From Dioscorea cayenensis subsp. rotundata (Eukaryota > Streptophyta > Magnoliopsida > Dioscoreales > Dioscoreaceae): a stretch of DNA of 64,000 bases. Below the pieces are notes generated by a model, which saw nothing but the letters and a program-made list of their open reading frames with translations, was not told the DNA's origin and made no database searches. The stretch spans positions 1,612,001 to 1,676,000 of the forward strand of contig NC_052484.1 of the NCBI RefSeq assembly GCF_009730915.1, written 5' to 3'. The position numbers and the translations under genes are program-made. Position 1 is the first letter of the stretch, and every line of letters begins with the position of its first letter. This document shows positions 25,248-36,137 of this stretch, one piece after another.

Positions 25248-26143
25248 GGTATGTCCCAGGCCTGAAAAGAAACTTGATTTCCATGAGTCAGATTGATAAT
25301 GCCGGATACACTATCGTGTTTGGAGGAGGATCGTGGAAAGTAACCAAGGGTGCAAGGATTGTGGTACAGGGCAAGAAGATGGGAACATTATACATGACTT
25401 CAAATAGCAGAGATACAATATCAGTTGTGGATTCTTCAGTTGATTCAAAGTTATGGCATCGAAGACTTGGGGACATGAGTGAGAAAAGGATGAAACTGTT
25501 AGCATCAAGCGGAAAGCCGCCAGATTTGAAGACGGTTAATGTAGGTCTTTGTGAAGACTGTATTTATGGGAAGCATAAAAGAGTCAGTTTCTCAAAGTCT
25601 GCAAGAGTATCAAAGGCAAAAATGCTACATTTGGTGAACAGTGATGTATGGGGGCCAGTTCTAGTAAGATCTCTTGGAGGCTCGCGCTACTATGTTACCT
25701 TTATCGATGATTCCACTCGAAAGAGTCTGAGAATAGACAATGGTGGTGAGCCGGAGTACTATACAGAAGCTATGCAAGTGGAAGATTCTGGCAAGTGGGA
25801 GTTAGCCATGAAAGAGGAGATGAACTCCCTAGAGACGAATCAGACTTCGGTGTTGACTAAGCTCCCAGAAGAGAAAAAAGCCTCACAGAACAAATGGGTG
25901 TACCATGTCAAGGAAGAACATGATGACAAGAAAAGGTACATGGCCAGATTTGTGGTGAAGGGCTTTCAGTGGTTAATTGAGGATGAGACACTAGCACTGA
26001 AGAACATACTTAGTGCAGAGAATCCAACAGACATGTTGACAAAGAGTGTAACCATCCAGAAACTGAGGCTATATATGCATGGCCTCAGTTGGCCTCCAAA
26101 TTGCTTGATGAAGAGGAAGCGCCGCACTAGGAGCATCATTTAA
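25248..26143 (+). pseudogene. Copia pol remnants: integrase, RT start and RNase H end fused in frame
   Basis: The frame resumes at VPGLKRNLISMSQ. It shows the pre-integrase block (LWHRRLGDMSEKRM, with D where the second zinc-binding His is usual), CEDC, the first catalytic Asp in DVWGP and the second in IDNGGE. It then passes to the pre-RT segment (GKWELAMKEEMNSL), the RT start (ARFVVKGFQ) and directly to the RNase H C-terminus (ENPTDMLTKS). At least three stretches are missing: the mid-integrase, the end of integrase to pre-RT, and almost all of RT/RNase H. The frame nevertheless stays open for about 300 codons. Confidence 0.88.
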
Positions 26144-26207
26144 GCTACAAAGATGAGGACTATAAGAGAGCCGCTTATATTAGAAGATCAGTCTCCAAGT
26201 GGGAGAT

Positions 26208-26278
26208 TGTTGGGTATGTGGAGCCTGATTGTGTGACACCCCAGGAGGTGCGGGAGAGCATCGGTTTAGGTTGGAGGT
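26208..26278 (+). repeat. 3' LTR of the copia element, truncated
   Basis: The first 70 bp match the 5' LTR with one difference. The sequence then passes into 'acgagatttctgttgatga', which matches flank block R2 (31632-31650). The remaining 400 bp of the LTR were lost together with the adjacent flank. Confidence 0.85.
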
Positions 26279-26306
26279 ACGAGATTTCTGTTGATGATTT
26301 TTTTAT

Positions 26307-27306
26307 NNNNNNNNNNNNNNNNNNNNNNNNNNNNNNNNNNNNNNNNNNNNNNNNNNNNNNNNNNNNNNNNNNNNNNNNNNNNNNNNNNNNNNNNNNNNNN
26401 NNNNNNNNNNNNNNNNNNNNNNNNNNNNNNNNNNNNNNNNNNNNNNNNNNNNNNNNNNNNNNNNNNNNNNNNNNNNNNNNNNNNNNNNNNNNNNNNNNNN
26501 NNNNNNNNNNNNNNNNNNNNNNNNNNNNNNNNNNNNNNNNNNNNNNNNNNNNNNNNNNNNNNNNNNNNNNNNNNNNNNNNNNNNNNNNNNNNNNNNNNNN
26601 NNNNNNNNNNNNNNNNNNNNNNNNNNNNNNNNNNNNNNNNNNNNNNNNNNNNNNNNNNNNNNNNNNNNNNNNNNNNNNNNNNNNNNNNNNNNNNNNNNNN
26701 NNNNNNNNNNNNNNNNNNNNNNNNNNNNNNNNNNNNNNNNNNNNNNNNNNNNNNNNNNNNNNNNNNNNNNNNNNNNNNNNNNNNNNNNNNNNNNNNNNNN
26801 NNNNNNNNNNNNNNNNNNNNNNNNNNNNNNNNNNNNNNNNNNNNNNNNNNNNNNNNNNNNNNNNNNNNNNNNNNNNNNNNNNNNNNNNNNNNNNNNNNNN
26901 NNNNNNNNNNNNNNNNNNNNNNNNNNNNNNNNNNNNNNNNNNNNNNNNNNNNNNNNNNNNNNNNNNNNNNNNNNNNNNNNNNNNNNNNNNNNNNNNNNNN
27001 NNNNNNNNNNNNNNNNNNNNNNNNNNNNNNNNNNNNNNNNNNNNNNNNNNNNNNNNNNNNNNNNNNNNNNNNNNNNNNNNNNNNNNNNNNNNNNNNNNNN
27101 NNNNNNNNNNNNNNNNNNNNNNNNNNNNNNNNNNNNNNNNNNNNNNNNNNNNNNNNNNNNNNNNNNNNNNNNNNNNNNNNNNNNNNNNNNNNNNNNNNNN
27201 NNNNNNNNNNNNNNNNNNNNNNNNNNNNNNNNNNNNNNNNNNNNNNNNNNNNNNNNNNNNNNNNNNNNNNNNNNNNNNNNNNNNNNNNNNNNNNNNNNNN
27301 NNNNNN
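26307..27306. other. Assembly gap, exactly 1000 N
   Basis: The round length indicates a placeholder. The bases on either side match positions that are contiguous, to within about 10 bp, in paralogous block R2 (31632-31684), so the true missing length may be small. Confidence 0.97.
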
Positions 27307-28224
27307 TTAAGATTACAAAGTGACCATATTTTCATCTATTTTGCCTAAAAAGGTAATTTTTATATACTTAGATAACCCTTGGGTTAATTTTTGATTAATA
27401 ATTATATTAAGTCATTAGTTTATATTAATAATTGTATTATGTCATAATTATTAATTATATTAATAATTGTGCTAAGTACTGACCGGTGCAAGTTTGATCG
27501 TTTTACTTTGTACTAATTACTGAACGGTGCAGGTTTAACTGACCTACTTTATATTAATTATTGGTCGGTGCAGGTTAGACCAACGATGTAGATTTAACCA
27601 TCCTACTTTATGCTAATTACTAACCATGCAAGTTTGACCATCCTATTTTGTACTAAATACTGACTGGTGCAGATTTAATCATCCTATTTTGTACTAATTA
27701 CTGACTAGTGCATGTTTGACCATCATATTTTCTAATATTTCCGGAATATGTGTTTTAAAAAATAAAACGTAAAAAGATATAACTTAACTATTATTTTACT
27801 AATATAAATTTTTTAAAAATTTTAAAACTATTAACGACAATGATACTTGCCCGTTAAGAAATTTTTTTAAAGAAAAACAGGAGAGAATCTCCCGTTTTCT
27901 AATTTTAAAAATAAAAAAAAACATGTAAACGGAAGAAACTCTCCCATTCACATTTTTTAATTAAAAAAATAGAAAATGAGAAAGCTTCTCCCGTTTTTTA
28001 TATTTTAAAAAAAAATTGAAAATGGGTAAAGTTTTCTCATTTTCCTCCAAAATGAGTATTCTGGTAAATAATCTAGAACTTGAGTATTTCAGTTTTTTTT
28101 TCTTTGCAATATTAAAAAAAACCGTCTATAAACATTAAATTAGATTTTTTTTTAATTTCCAATTTGAATATTTCCTCATTTTCTCAAACTTTAATTATTG
28201 TGACTAAAATACCCCTAACAAAAA
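27307..28224. repeat. Block R2, first copy, with minisatellite
   Basis: It is collinear with 31660-32392. 27468-27740 holds about five diverged units of roughly 50-60 bp built on 'tactaattactgaccggtgcaggtttgaccatcc'. 27860-28060 holds repeated 'ctcccgtttt' hairpin-like modules. The block ends with 'acccctaacaaaaacacac', after which the geminivirus-like sequence begins. Confidence 0.75.
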
Positions 28225-28227
28225 CAC

Positions 28228-28701
28228 ACTATGTATATTCTAATGGATGATATTAATCGGCCAATAAGTTTGATCTTGGAAGGACCATGCAAAACATGGA
28301 AAATAGCATGGGCTCGGTCTTTGGGCCTGTATAATTATATTTGTGGCCACATGGATTTTAACTCCCACACGTTCCGCAATGATGTCATGTATAATGTTAT
28401 TGATGATGTCGCACCACACTATCTCAAGTTAAAGAATTAGAAGGGATTAATTGGTGCACAGAGAGATTGGCAATCCAATTGTAAGTATGGTAAACCAGTT
28501 CAGAGCAAGGGTGGTATTCTTGCTATTGTTTTATTCAATCTAGTCCCTGAGTCTAGCTATTCTGAATTTCTCGAGAAATGTGATAATCTTTCTCTAAGGG
28601 AGTGGACCCGTCAGAATGTGAAGTTCGAGTTCATTTCCTCTCTAATCTACAGCCTCCAGAGAGACCAGACTACCTCCAGATTAATGGCAGGGTCCTCATA
28701 A
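28228..28701 (+). pseudogene. Endogenous geminivirus: C-terminal part of Rep (helicase region), decayed
   Basis: Rep is the rolling-circle replication initiator of geminiviruses; this fragment covers the superfamily 3 helicase half. Recognisable in order are RPISLILEG followed by a Walker A region that lacks the usual GKT (it reads CKTWK), the Walker B-like NVIDDV, the block GAQRDWQSN with KYGKP, and a sensor-like stretch ending in LFN. The N-terminal endonuclease half is absent: homology begins abruptly next to plant block R2. An in-frame TAG at 28438-28440 breaks the reading, which then continues in the same frame to TAA at 28699-28701. It cannot make a working helicase. Assignment is by family motifs recognised by eye. 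Confidence 0.9.
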
Positions 28702-29079
28702 TTGCACCACAGGCGAAGAATGGCATTTATGTTTGGCAGATAAATAATCCGCTTTATTTCAAATTAAAAGAACACCACGAAAAGGCCCTTTGGTAAGCAA
28801 TATAACATCATCACTATCCAAATACGGTTTAACTATAATTTGATAAGTGCGTTACGGATTCACAAATGCTGGTTCAATTTCAAGTTCTTTACTACCTTGT
28901 TTCCGAGGGGATATGACTTCCTTCATTTATTTAAGTCTCGTGTATTGTATTTCCTAAATGATCTTGGTTTTATTTCAGTTAACAATGTAATTCGCGATGT
29001 CTCTTATTTTGTTAGCAGCCTTTAACAACTTGTTATTGATGTATCACAAGATTTTAATATTCAATACAATCTTTATTAA
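28602..29079 (+). pseudogene. Endogenous geminivirus: REn (C3/AL3), decayed
   Basis: REn is the geminivirus replication enhancer. Its gene normally overlaps the 3' end of Rep in another frame, as seen here. The family blocks are recognisable: [22 protein letters not shown] and NDLGFISVNNVIR. The family start Met has no ATG at the matching place. The first frame ends at TAA 28794-28796, the reading moves to another frame from about 28798, and an in-frame TAA lies at 29023-29025 before the natural end at 29077-29079. TrAP (C2), which overlaps this region in exogenous begomoviruses, could not be recognised. Confidence 0.88.
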
Positions 29080-29785
29080 TCTTCTTATATTCAATATCAC
29101 TTTTTTTTTCTTTATTCTGTTTTAGAATCGGATATGTTTCTATGTGTATTTATCATATGTATTTACGGTTAATTTGAATTTTATATGTATGAATCGCTTT
29201 ATAGTATTTATAAGAAGATATTGTATAACGTATATCGGTAGTTGTTGTAAATTGTACTCTGGAAGTTATTTTTGTTGTCATGTATGTAGAAAGCTATTTA
29301 TGCTAAAATGTTAATCGAAAGTAATAGCTTATTATGTTTAGTCTTATAATTTTTGTAATACAAACTGACACCAAGAGGAATGGTGCGCCAGGTCGGCTAC
29401 ACATGTTCGTTGCGCACACCTACGGAGATAGAGTTTGAATTTTTTTACAGCAATAATACATGTTTTAATATTATTTTATTTGTCGGGTACATCCTCTATT
29501 TTTTAGTCATCCTTTCTAGGTTTTATAGGTTACCTCGATTAAGATGCCAAACTGATCACTGATCAGAGGAAAGGGGAAGGTGGATGCAGATGGTACCACA
29601 TGGACGGTGATGAGCGTCAGGGAACATCCGGTCACGTGCATCCAGGGAGGGGACAGGAGGGGACAGAGAATGGCCCACGGCGCACCACTCCACCAAGGGC
29701 AGGAACTTTAATTCAAATGGCGGCCGCTGATGGCGGCCATTGATTGGGCCACGTAGCGGTGGGCCCGGGGGCGGCCATTCGATGG
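29080..29785. other. Unassigned DNA between the geminivirus remnant and block R1
   Basis: 29080-29370 is AT-rich with no recognisable coat-protein sequence on either strand. 29560-29785 is strikingly GC-rich, with 'ggcggccgctgatggcggccattgattgggcc' and 'ggtgggcccgggggcggcc'. It has no TAATATTAC nonanucleotide, so a geminivirus intergenic region is only a possibility. A 60-codon open frame (29380-29562) matches nothing I know. Confidence 0.5.
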
Positions 29786-31019
29786 CTGCTATGTAACTAT
29801 GATAATAAATGGGAAAGAAGATGGAAGGTGGTAGTTGTTTATTTATCATAGCATTGTCTTTCGATTCACATATGAGCACAACACAAGCATTATAACACGT
29901 TACACGCGGTTGAATTACAATGTAAATATTTGTACTATTTTATGTTTAATATTAAATAAAATAACATAAAAAAATTTGATGTAATAAATAAAAAATTAAA
30001 AAATTACTACGATACCATTTAGAGAAGTCTTATTGCCATATACTTTTAATATTTTGCCCAACTCAATGAGTCAAATGGTCAATGACGAAAAAAAATACTA
30101 GATATGCTTTGTAATGTTATTTATTTGTTTTAAAAAAAAAAGAAATTTGTAAGACAATGGTTTATAAAGTTTTCTTTCATTTTTAATATTCACCACATAT
30201 TTAATTTATAATTAATAAAAATAAATAAATTTTTCATAAATAATTCACTAAAATTATTTATTCATAAACTAAAACAACAAATATTAGTTCATAATTAATC
30301 AATAAAAATTATTAGTCAAACAACATATAAAATCATTTTTAAAGAAAATGAAATAGCAAAACCCATCAAGCTGGAAGACACAATCAGCACTGTAAAACAT
30401 AGTCTAGAGTTTTTTTATTTTGACTAGGATAGTTTTGTTATTTTATTGTATTGTAACTTGACAAAATTTTTGTTACATGATTTTCAGGTACAAAAAAATT
30501 ATATTGTATTGTACTTATTATTTTTTGTGTTGTACTTTTATTTTATTTACAAAACAAACAAGTGATTTTAAAGTATAAAAAGTCTATGTTGTGTTGTACT
30601 TATTACTTTTTTATGTGGTACTTTTACTTTATTTACAAAACAAATGTGTGAAAGAAAATATTTTACTATGCTATACCTCAAATTTTTTTATATATCAAAT
30701 GACAACAATCACAACTTGCCCTGTCATTGAATGCAATAATAATTTTAAATGTAAATAATAAGAAAGAACCACCGGCCAATAGTCAGTGGTCACCGGGTCC
30801 CAAAAGTTTCATGGAGGTCGGCGTGTTCGGCCTCAGCATCCGCGATCTTTGTCTTCAGAGTGAAGGTCTTGTGGAGCGATGCTTTGCTGGCGCTGTCGTC
30901 GACTTTCTCGATGGGGGGACCGTGGCGAGTGGGGGACGTGGCGTTTATCGTCACGTGTCGATAATAATAATAATAGAAAGAAAATCTGAAAAATTTTAAA
31001 TAGGAAAGAAAAGACGTGA
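29786..31019. repeat. Block R1, second copy
   Basis: It is collinear with 17830-20080: 'atgataataaatggga', 'tataacacgtta', 'gataattttt', then 'gaaaatctgaaaa' and 'aagacgtg'. It lacks the Harbinger MITE and the copia element of the first copy, and has fewer minisatellite units. It carries its own 206-bp GC-rich insert. Confidence 0.85.
30769..30974. mobile_element. 206-bp GC-rich insertion with 8-bp direct repeat, possible retroposon
   Basis: AGAAAGAA flanks the insert at 30761-30768 and 30975-30982. The first copy of block R1 (near 20035) has the uninterrupted sequence. The insert starts CCACCGGCC and ends with (ATA/TAA)n, like a short retroposon tail. The minus strand is open throughout, but I do not recognise the peptide. 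No A-box/B-box pair is evident. Confidence 0.55.
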
Positions 31020-32392
31020 TGTGTTCATCATTTATATAGTCGTGGTTGACTCCACTTTTTCCCCCTAAAATGCTTAATTTATAAAATAAATATTTTTTGT
31101 TCATAAAAAAAACATAATATTACACTTCTATCTAAATAGATTTTTTTTTAAAATATTACAAAAAAAAATATCAAAATATGCATGTTCTGAATTATTTAGC
31201 AGAACCTACATTTTTGGAGAAAAAGCAGGGAAAAAAATTCTTCTTTCTTTATTTTTTTAAAAAATAAAAAAATAGTTTTAAAAAAATAAATGAAAAAGGT
31301 GAAAAACAGAAGTCACTTCTGTTTTTCACTTTTTTTATTAAAAAAGAAAAAGGAACAGAAGGATTCTACCCGTTCACTTTTTGTTTTTAAAAAAATATAT
31401 AATATATAGATAATATCTGTATATGTCCGTTAGTCAATATTTTGTGGCCTCCTAACGGGCATATAAAAAATAAATAAATAAATAAATAATAAAAAATAAA
31501 AATTTACCGTTGCATTTTTTAATTTGTTTCTTTATATAATCCCATTTCCCACTTCACATTTTATACCACCTACCCTCTATTCTCATTTTTTCCCCCTTCT
31601 AATTTTATTTAAACTTTTAATTGTCACGTGTACGGTATTTCTGTTGATAATTTTTTACGTGACCGCATTTCATCTATTTTGCCAAAAAAAATATATTTTT
31701 TATATTTAAATGACTTTTAAGTTAATTTTTAATTAATAATTGTATTATGTCATAATTATTAATTGTATTAATAATTGTGCTAAGAAATGACCAGTGGTAG
31801 TTGCATGTTTGACCAACGATGTAAGTTTGACAGTCTTACTTTATGCTAATTACTGGTTTGACCATTCTAAATACTAACCAGTGCAAGTTTAACCATTCTA
31901 CTTTGTATTACAAGTTTCACCGTCCTACTTTGTACTAATTACTAATAGGTGCAGGTTTAACTATTTGATGCATATTTGACCGTCCTATTTTGCACTAAAT
32001 ACTTAATAATAATTTTTGACCGGTACAAATTTGGCCGTCTTATTTTCTAATATTTTCAGAATTTGTATTTTTTTAAAAAAATAAAATGTAAAAAAAATTA
32101 TAACTTAACTATTATTTTTTAATATAAATTTTTAAAAATAGGAGAACTTCTTCCATTCTCTATATTTTTAAAAAATAACAAATAATAAAAAAAGTTGAAA
32201 AAGAGAAAAGTTATCCGTTTTCCCCCAAAATGCACATTCTGATAAATAATCTGGGTTTTTTTTTTTGCAATATTAACAAAAAAACCGTCTATAAACATTA
32301 AATCAGATTTTTTTAAATTTCCAATCTGAATTTTTCCTCATCTTCTCAAACTTTAATTATTGTGACTAAAATACCCCTAACAAAAACACAAT
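31020..32392. repeat. Block R2, second copy
   Basis: 31632-32392 is collinear with the sequence around and right of the gap (26278-28224), with the minisatellite at 31775-32045. 31020-31631 has no counterpart in the first copy; it was lost there with the end of the copia 3' LTR. (TAAA)n lies near 31470. Confidence 0.8.
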
Positions 32393-32569
32393 ATTGCTCT
32401 TTACCCAATCAAACAGAGAATAGCAAATGTGAAGCTTCTGAAGAAGGAACTTAATTGCAATAGTGTTAATTCAAGAATCAAGACTGTTTGGAACATGGAG
32501 GTTGATGGTAATTAGCTTGATGTGCTTTTTATAGCAGTTTATTCAATAATAAAAGCCTTGAGCTCTATT

Positions 32570-32571
<2 letters not shown>

Positions 32572-32624
<53 letters not shown>
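32572..32624. repeat. (TA)n microsatellite, about 53 bp
   Basis: Pure TA dinucleotide run, with a shorter one at 32707-32722. 32393-32571 between block R2 and this tract shows no gene. Confidence 0.95.
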
Positions 32625-32626
<2 letters not shown>

Positions 32627-32739
32627 CATCAATTATCTACAAACACCAAGGTTTGTATCAATAGTTAAATTTCAATCCAACTTTTATAAACAGTATATTC
32701 ACACATTATATATATATATATAAGAAAAGAAAAGAAAAT

Positions 32740-33235
32740 TCTGAATCATTTATACCAAGCCTTGCAATTTATGACACAATATTGAATAAAGTAAGCATGA
32801 TGTGACTCAAATTTGAATGATCATATTGGACCAGATTGCAACAAATGTAACTCCCACATTCTACAACAAAACAGAGTGGAGCATTTATGTTCTTTGGTCC
32901 TATGCTTGACATTCAAAGCTAGATCACAAAATGCATCTAACATGCAAGCATGAACACATGAAATACATAAGTTAATAAACACAATAAACAGATTATAGGA
33001 ACTGAGTTCAGGATTGAAAAGAAGTTCGATGCATTCGATTAAAAAGATCGGGATCAGGGTAAAAGCTTCAACCGGTTGGTTCAAAACCGGCTGTGTGTGC
33101 AAGTTTGTTGCACTGCGCTCAAGAGCAAGAATCAGGATGATGGATGTTATCATGAACATGGCATGAAGTACTGAACTAGTGAAGAAATTGGACCTCTTTA
33201 CTGCACACAGGATTGTCACCAAAAATCCTTTTTGA
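32740..33235 (-). other. 3' UTR and downstream flank of SMO copy C
   Basis: It directly follows the copy C stop codon on the minus strand and is partly conserved downstream of copy B (9940-10905). Conservation at the level of scattered blocks fits UTR. A 143-codon open frame here is not preserved in copy B. Confidence 0.6.
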
Positions 33236-36117
33236 CTAATCATGCTTCCCATTTTGGTTCAGCTTTGAGTCTCCATTCTGATCTTCTGTTCTCCATTTCT
33301 CCCTCAACTGTTTCAACATCGATGTAACAAAAGTCAAACCGACATCAAATATAGTAACTGTTGTTCTTGTTGTATGTGTTTGATCCCTTATTCTATCATG
33401 ACTCACAAAAGTAACAAGAATGAGTTTGATCATGATAATGCATTCAATGCGGTGACATGTAGAATTTATACCTTGGTGAGGTGTGCTTTCTGATATCGAT
33501 AGCCCTGAAATGGTCCAAGGAAGTGATTGGATTATTATTATTAGGTATGGTTGGAATAAACAAGTTGATCTTAATGTAGTTATCTCACTTAACATACCTT
33601 GTCGGTCCCATAAATGTAGTCACAATAGGTAAATACAGACGCGAAGTTGCTTTGGCTCTGGCCTCCAACATAATGGTGATAATCATGGTATTCTGCACCA
33701 CCGTAGAAGGGTATGAGCTTTGTCGGAGCAAATGGAAAATCATATCTGTTGGAGCCAGCAAAAGCCATAGATTAAGTCAATACATTACCCAAAAAGCCAA
33801 ACAAAGTTACATATGAAAATCGAAGTCACAAGAATAAGGGAGATTCAAGAAACAAAGAAAAACAGAAAAGATGCAAGTGGATCTCCATATGCCACAGAAA
33901 CCAATATTTAGATGGTATTACCACTTCCCATACGATAGCATAATGCACACAATGTTTAAGTGTTGAACATAACTTGAGAATTTTATAGTATTCTTCACAA
34001 GAAAAGAAAAATAACCTGATATCATTAATTTTTGCCCCAAGTACAACATAGTTTTGATGTGAGTAGAGATACAAGTTGAATGATAAAATTTGTACGCAAT
34101 ATGCACAGGAAGATTCAGCAGGCAAAAAGGATACTACTGCTAACCACATGCCTTTTATCTATTCAAGTTCTAGTTTGCATTTATTAACGCAGAAGGGATA
34201 ACCCATCAGTAATAAGACCTCCATACTGTGTATTAACTATGATTAAAATTCTTTCCAAATTTTCGGCTGCTAGATATGTAAACAGGTTTGAATCATTAAG
34301 GATCATCAACAGAGGCTACTTCCTTCTCGTGATTTGGTTGTAAAACTGCCTTTTCGAAGTTAAGAATAATTGGGAACAATTTAAAAAGAGTATAACAATA
34401 TCTTATAAATCATTAAAGTTAAGTGATAGAATGAGCACAGCTCAATGACTTATGACGAAAGATAATCCTTCTAGCATGCATGTTCATCTTGTCACTCACA
34501 AGAATGAAAGAAAATGTATTCAATCATGATGTGGCTTAGTACACTGGCAATATCTAACAAACAAAGATGCTTACCTATTAGTTTATCAGAAGATATTGAG
34601 GAAGGTAGACGAAGTGCATGAGGAAACTCATTAATACTGACAGGTTTTATGGGCACCTGATTGGTGACCAGACCTTATAAGAATATTTATTGAATTGATT
34701 TCTGTATAGAAAGCAATCACCTGATCCCAGGTATATCCTAGAAGAAGCAAAGTAGGACCCTCCTAAAAGTCCTCATTAAATCATTCATATGCATTCAAGT
34801 TCAGGAAATTCTTAGACTGAACTTAATGGAAGGTAATTATTTAAAAAGTAATTAATACTATCAACTGTTTCCTTGAAGCAAAACTAATACATGGTTAACT
34901 TCGGTTCAACAGAATATTCAACAATGAAATTTAACTTGCATAAAAACTATTGCTGACTTTTGACTGAACAAGTTACTAAATTTATATATGTACGGTTCAA
35001 CTTGCAGAACAAATATCCAAGTGTTACCTGATTAAATGAGATTTCAGAACAATTCATAAGAATCAAAAGTACCGAGAATATTTGAGTTCATATGAGCATT
35101 TAGAAGATGAAACAAGCAACAATTGCACTCATTTTCTGATCAAAAGCAATGAAAGTGAAGAAGTGATAAACAAGAAGAAATAGAAATTTGTGTTTTTTAT
35201 ACATATTTTTTTTAATATCAATTTCCTTCTTTTACTTCTCTTTTGTTCCAATTTCTCTCAATCATTAGAAATTAATCACAGAAAATTCATTTCATTTCCT
35301 TTCAATCATTTTCCAAATATTTCCCATCAATTCAAACAAGTTTAAAATCGAATTGTGACAATGAAAAGGACTGATAATTCAGCAACTCACCCGCTGTGGG
35401 TCTCAATGGCTTCCATTTGGCGGAGAGCGATCCAAAGCCAGAAGGTGATCATATGCCCCGGCACCAACGCAGGCCCAACGAACGACGGAATCCCAAGAAC
35501 CAACACCTCCGCCCAATGCGCGTATGGCGCAGCAAACCCCTATAGGCGCCGTATACTCATGATGCACCTTATGGATCTTCTCATACCCCCCATCCATGGT
35601 GCAGCGCCCGATGAATCCAGTAATTCCCGTAATCCTCTATCAGGAAATACACCAGCAGCTGCGATCCGATCTCCCACAGTGACGGCAACGGCAACCCCGT
35701 CCTGATCCCCACCAACTGCTCACAAAACCAAGCATCAAAACCAAAATGACCCCAAATTCAAATGCAGATCGAGAGAAGGTACTATACCTTGACGGAAGGG
35801 TAGGAGAGGACTTGAAGAGGGCCGACGGCGAGGATGAAGACGCGGACGACGGACAAGTAGCAGCGGAGAAAGGAGGAGGGGAAGAGATGGATCTTGGGCT
35901 GGAGCTTGAAGCGAGAGATTAGGGAAGGGAAGCAGAGCTCGACGAGGGCGACGGGGAGAGGTACCAAAGTGAAGATGATGAACAAGAAGGCGATGTTGAT
36001 GTAGTAGATGTGGTAGTCCGGCACGGTGGCGGTGTAGCGGAACCAGAGGGTCTCTCCGGCGGTGAGATTCCGGCCGAGCGCCGCCGCCGCCTCCGAGATC
36101 GTCCCGTAGGGCAGCAT
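33236..36117 (-). CDS. SMO1-like: Sterol C4-methyl oxidase (SMO1 type), copy C
   Basis: Five exons: 35788-36117 (110 codons, fully open), 35391-35715, 33598-33745, 33472-33504 and 33236-33307 (stop TAG). The introns are 72, 1645, 93 and 164 bp, all GT-AG. The protein has the SMO1 N-terminus MLPYGTISEAAAALGRN, a hydrophobic first half, HRALHH and HKVHHEY in exon 2, HDYHHYVGG in exon 3, and a charged tail from exons 4-5. Exon 2 is 325 bp against 323 in copy B: a sixth C at 35586-35591 and a fourth C at 35537-35540 shift the frame across the central histidine cluster. Without these two bases the gene is exactly 302 codons (301 aa). GC content is higher than in A and B, so this is probably the least decayed copy. 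The di-iron site and ER sterol C4-demethylation are family knowledge. Whether the frame breaks are real is open. Confidence 0.88.
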
Positions 36118-36137
36118 CGCTGGCCGGAGAAGACGCT

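Larger units (their letters stand above)
20084..26278 (+). mobile_element. Ty1/copia retrotransposon, internally deleted, with nested gypsy-like LTR
   Basis: The 5' LTR starts TGTTGGGTATG and ends CCCAACA. A primer-binding site follows. Gag, protease, and fragments of integrase, reverse transcriptase and RNase H are read in order. A purine-rich tract (26195-26207) precedes a 3' LTR that stops after about 70 bp. The two LTR starts differ at one site in those 70 bp, so the insertion is fairly recent. Several stops, a 3.66-kb insertion and three internal deletions make it non-autonomous. The domain style is that of the Tork/Tnt1 branch of plant copia elements. Confidence 0.92.

Noticed and set aside
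26175..27348. Long open frames across the gap
   Set aside because: They consist of N translated as X; only a few real codons lie at each end.
29380..29562. 60-codon plus-strand frame right of the viral remnant
   Set aside because: I considered a viral coat-protein or Rep piece, but no geminivirus motif could be seen in it.
32821..33252. 143-codon minus-strand open frame downstream of SMO copy C
   Set aside because: It starts inside the last SMO exon in another frame, and the matching region of copy B has no such frame. Probably 3' UTR.
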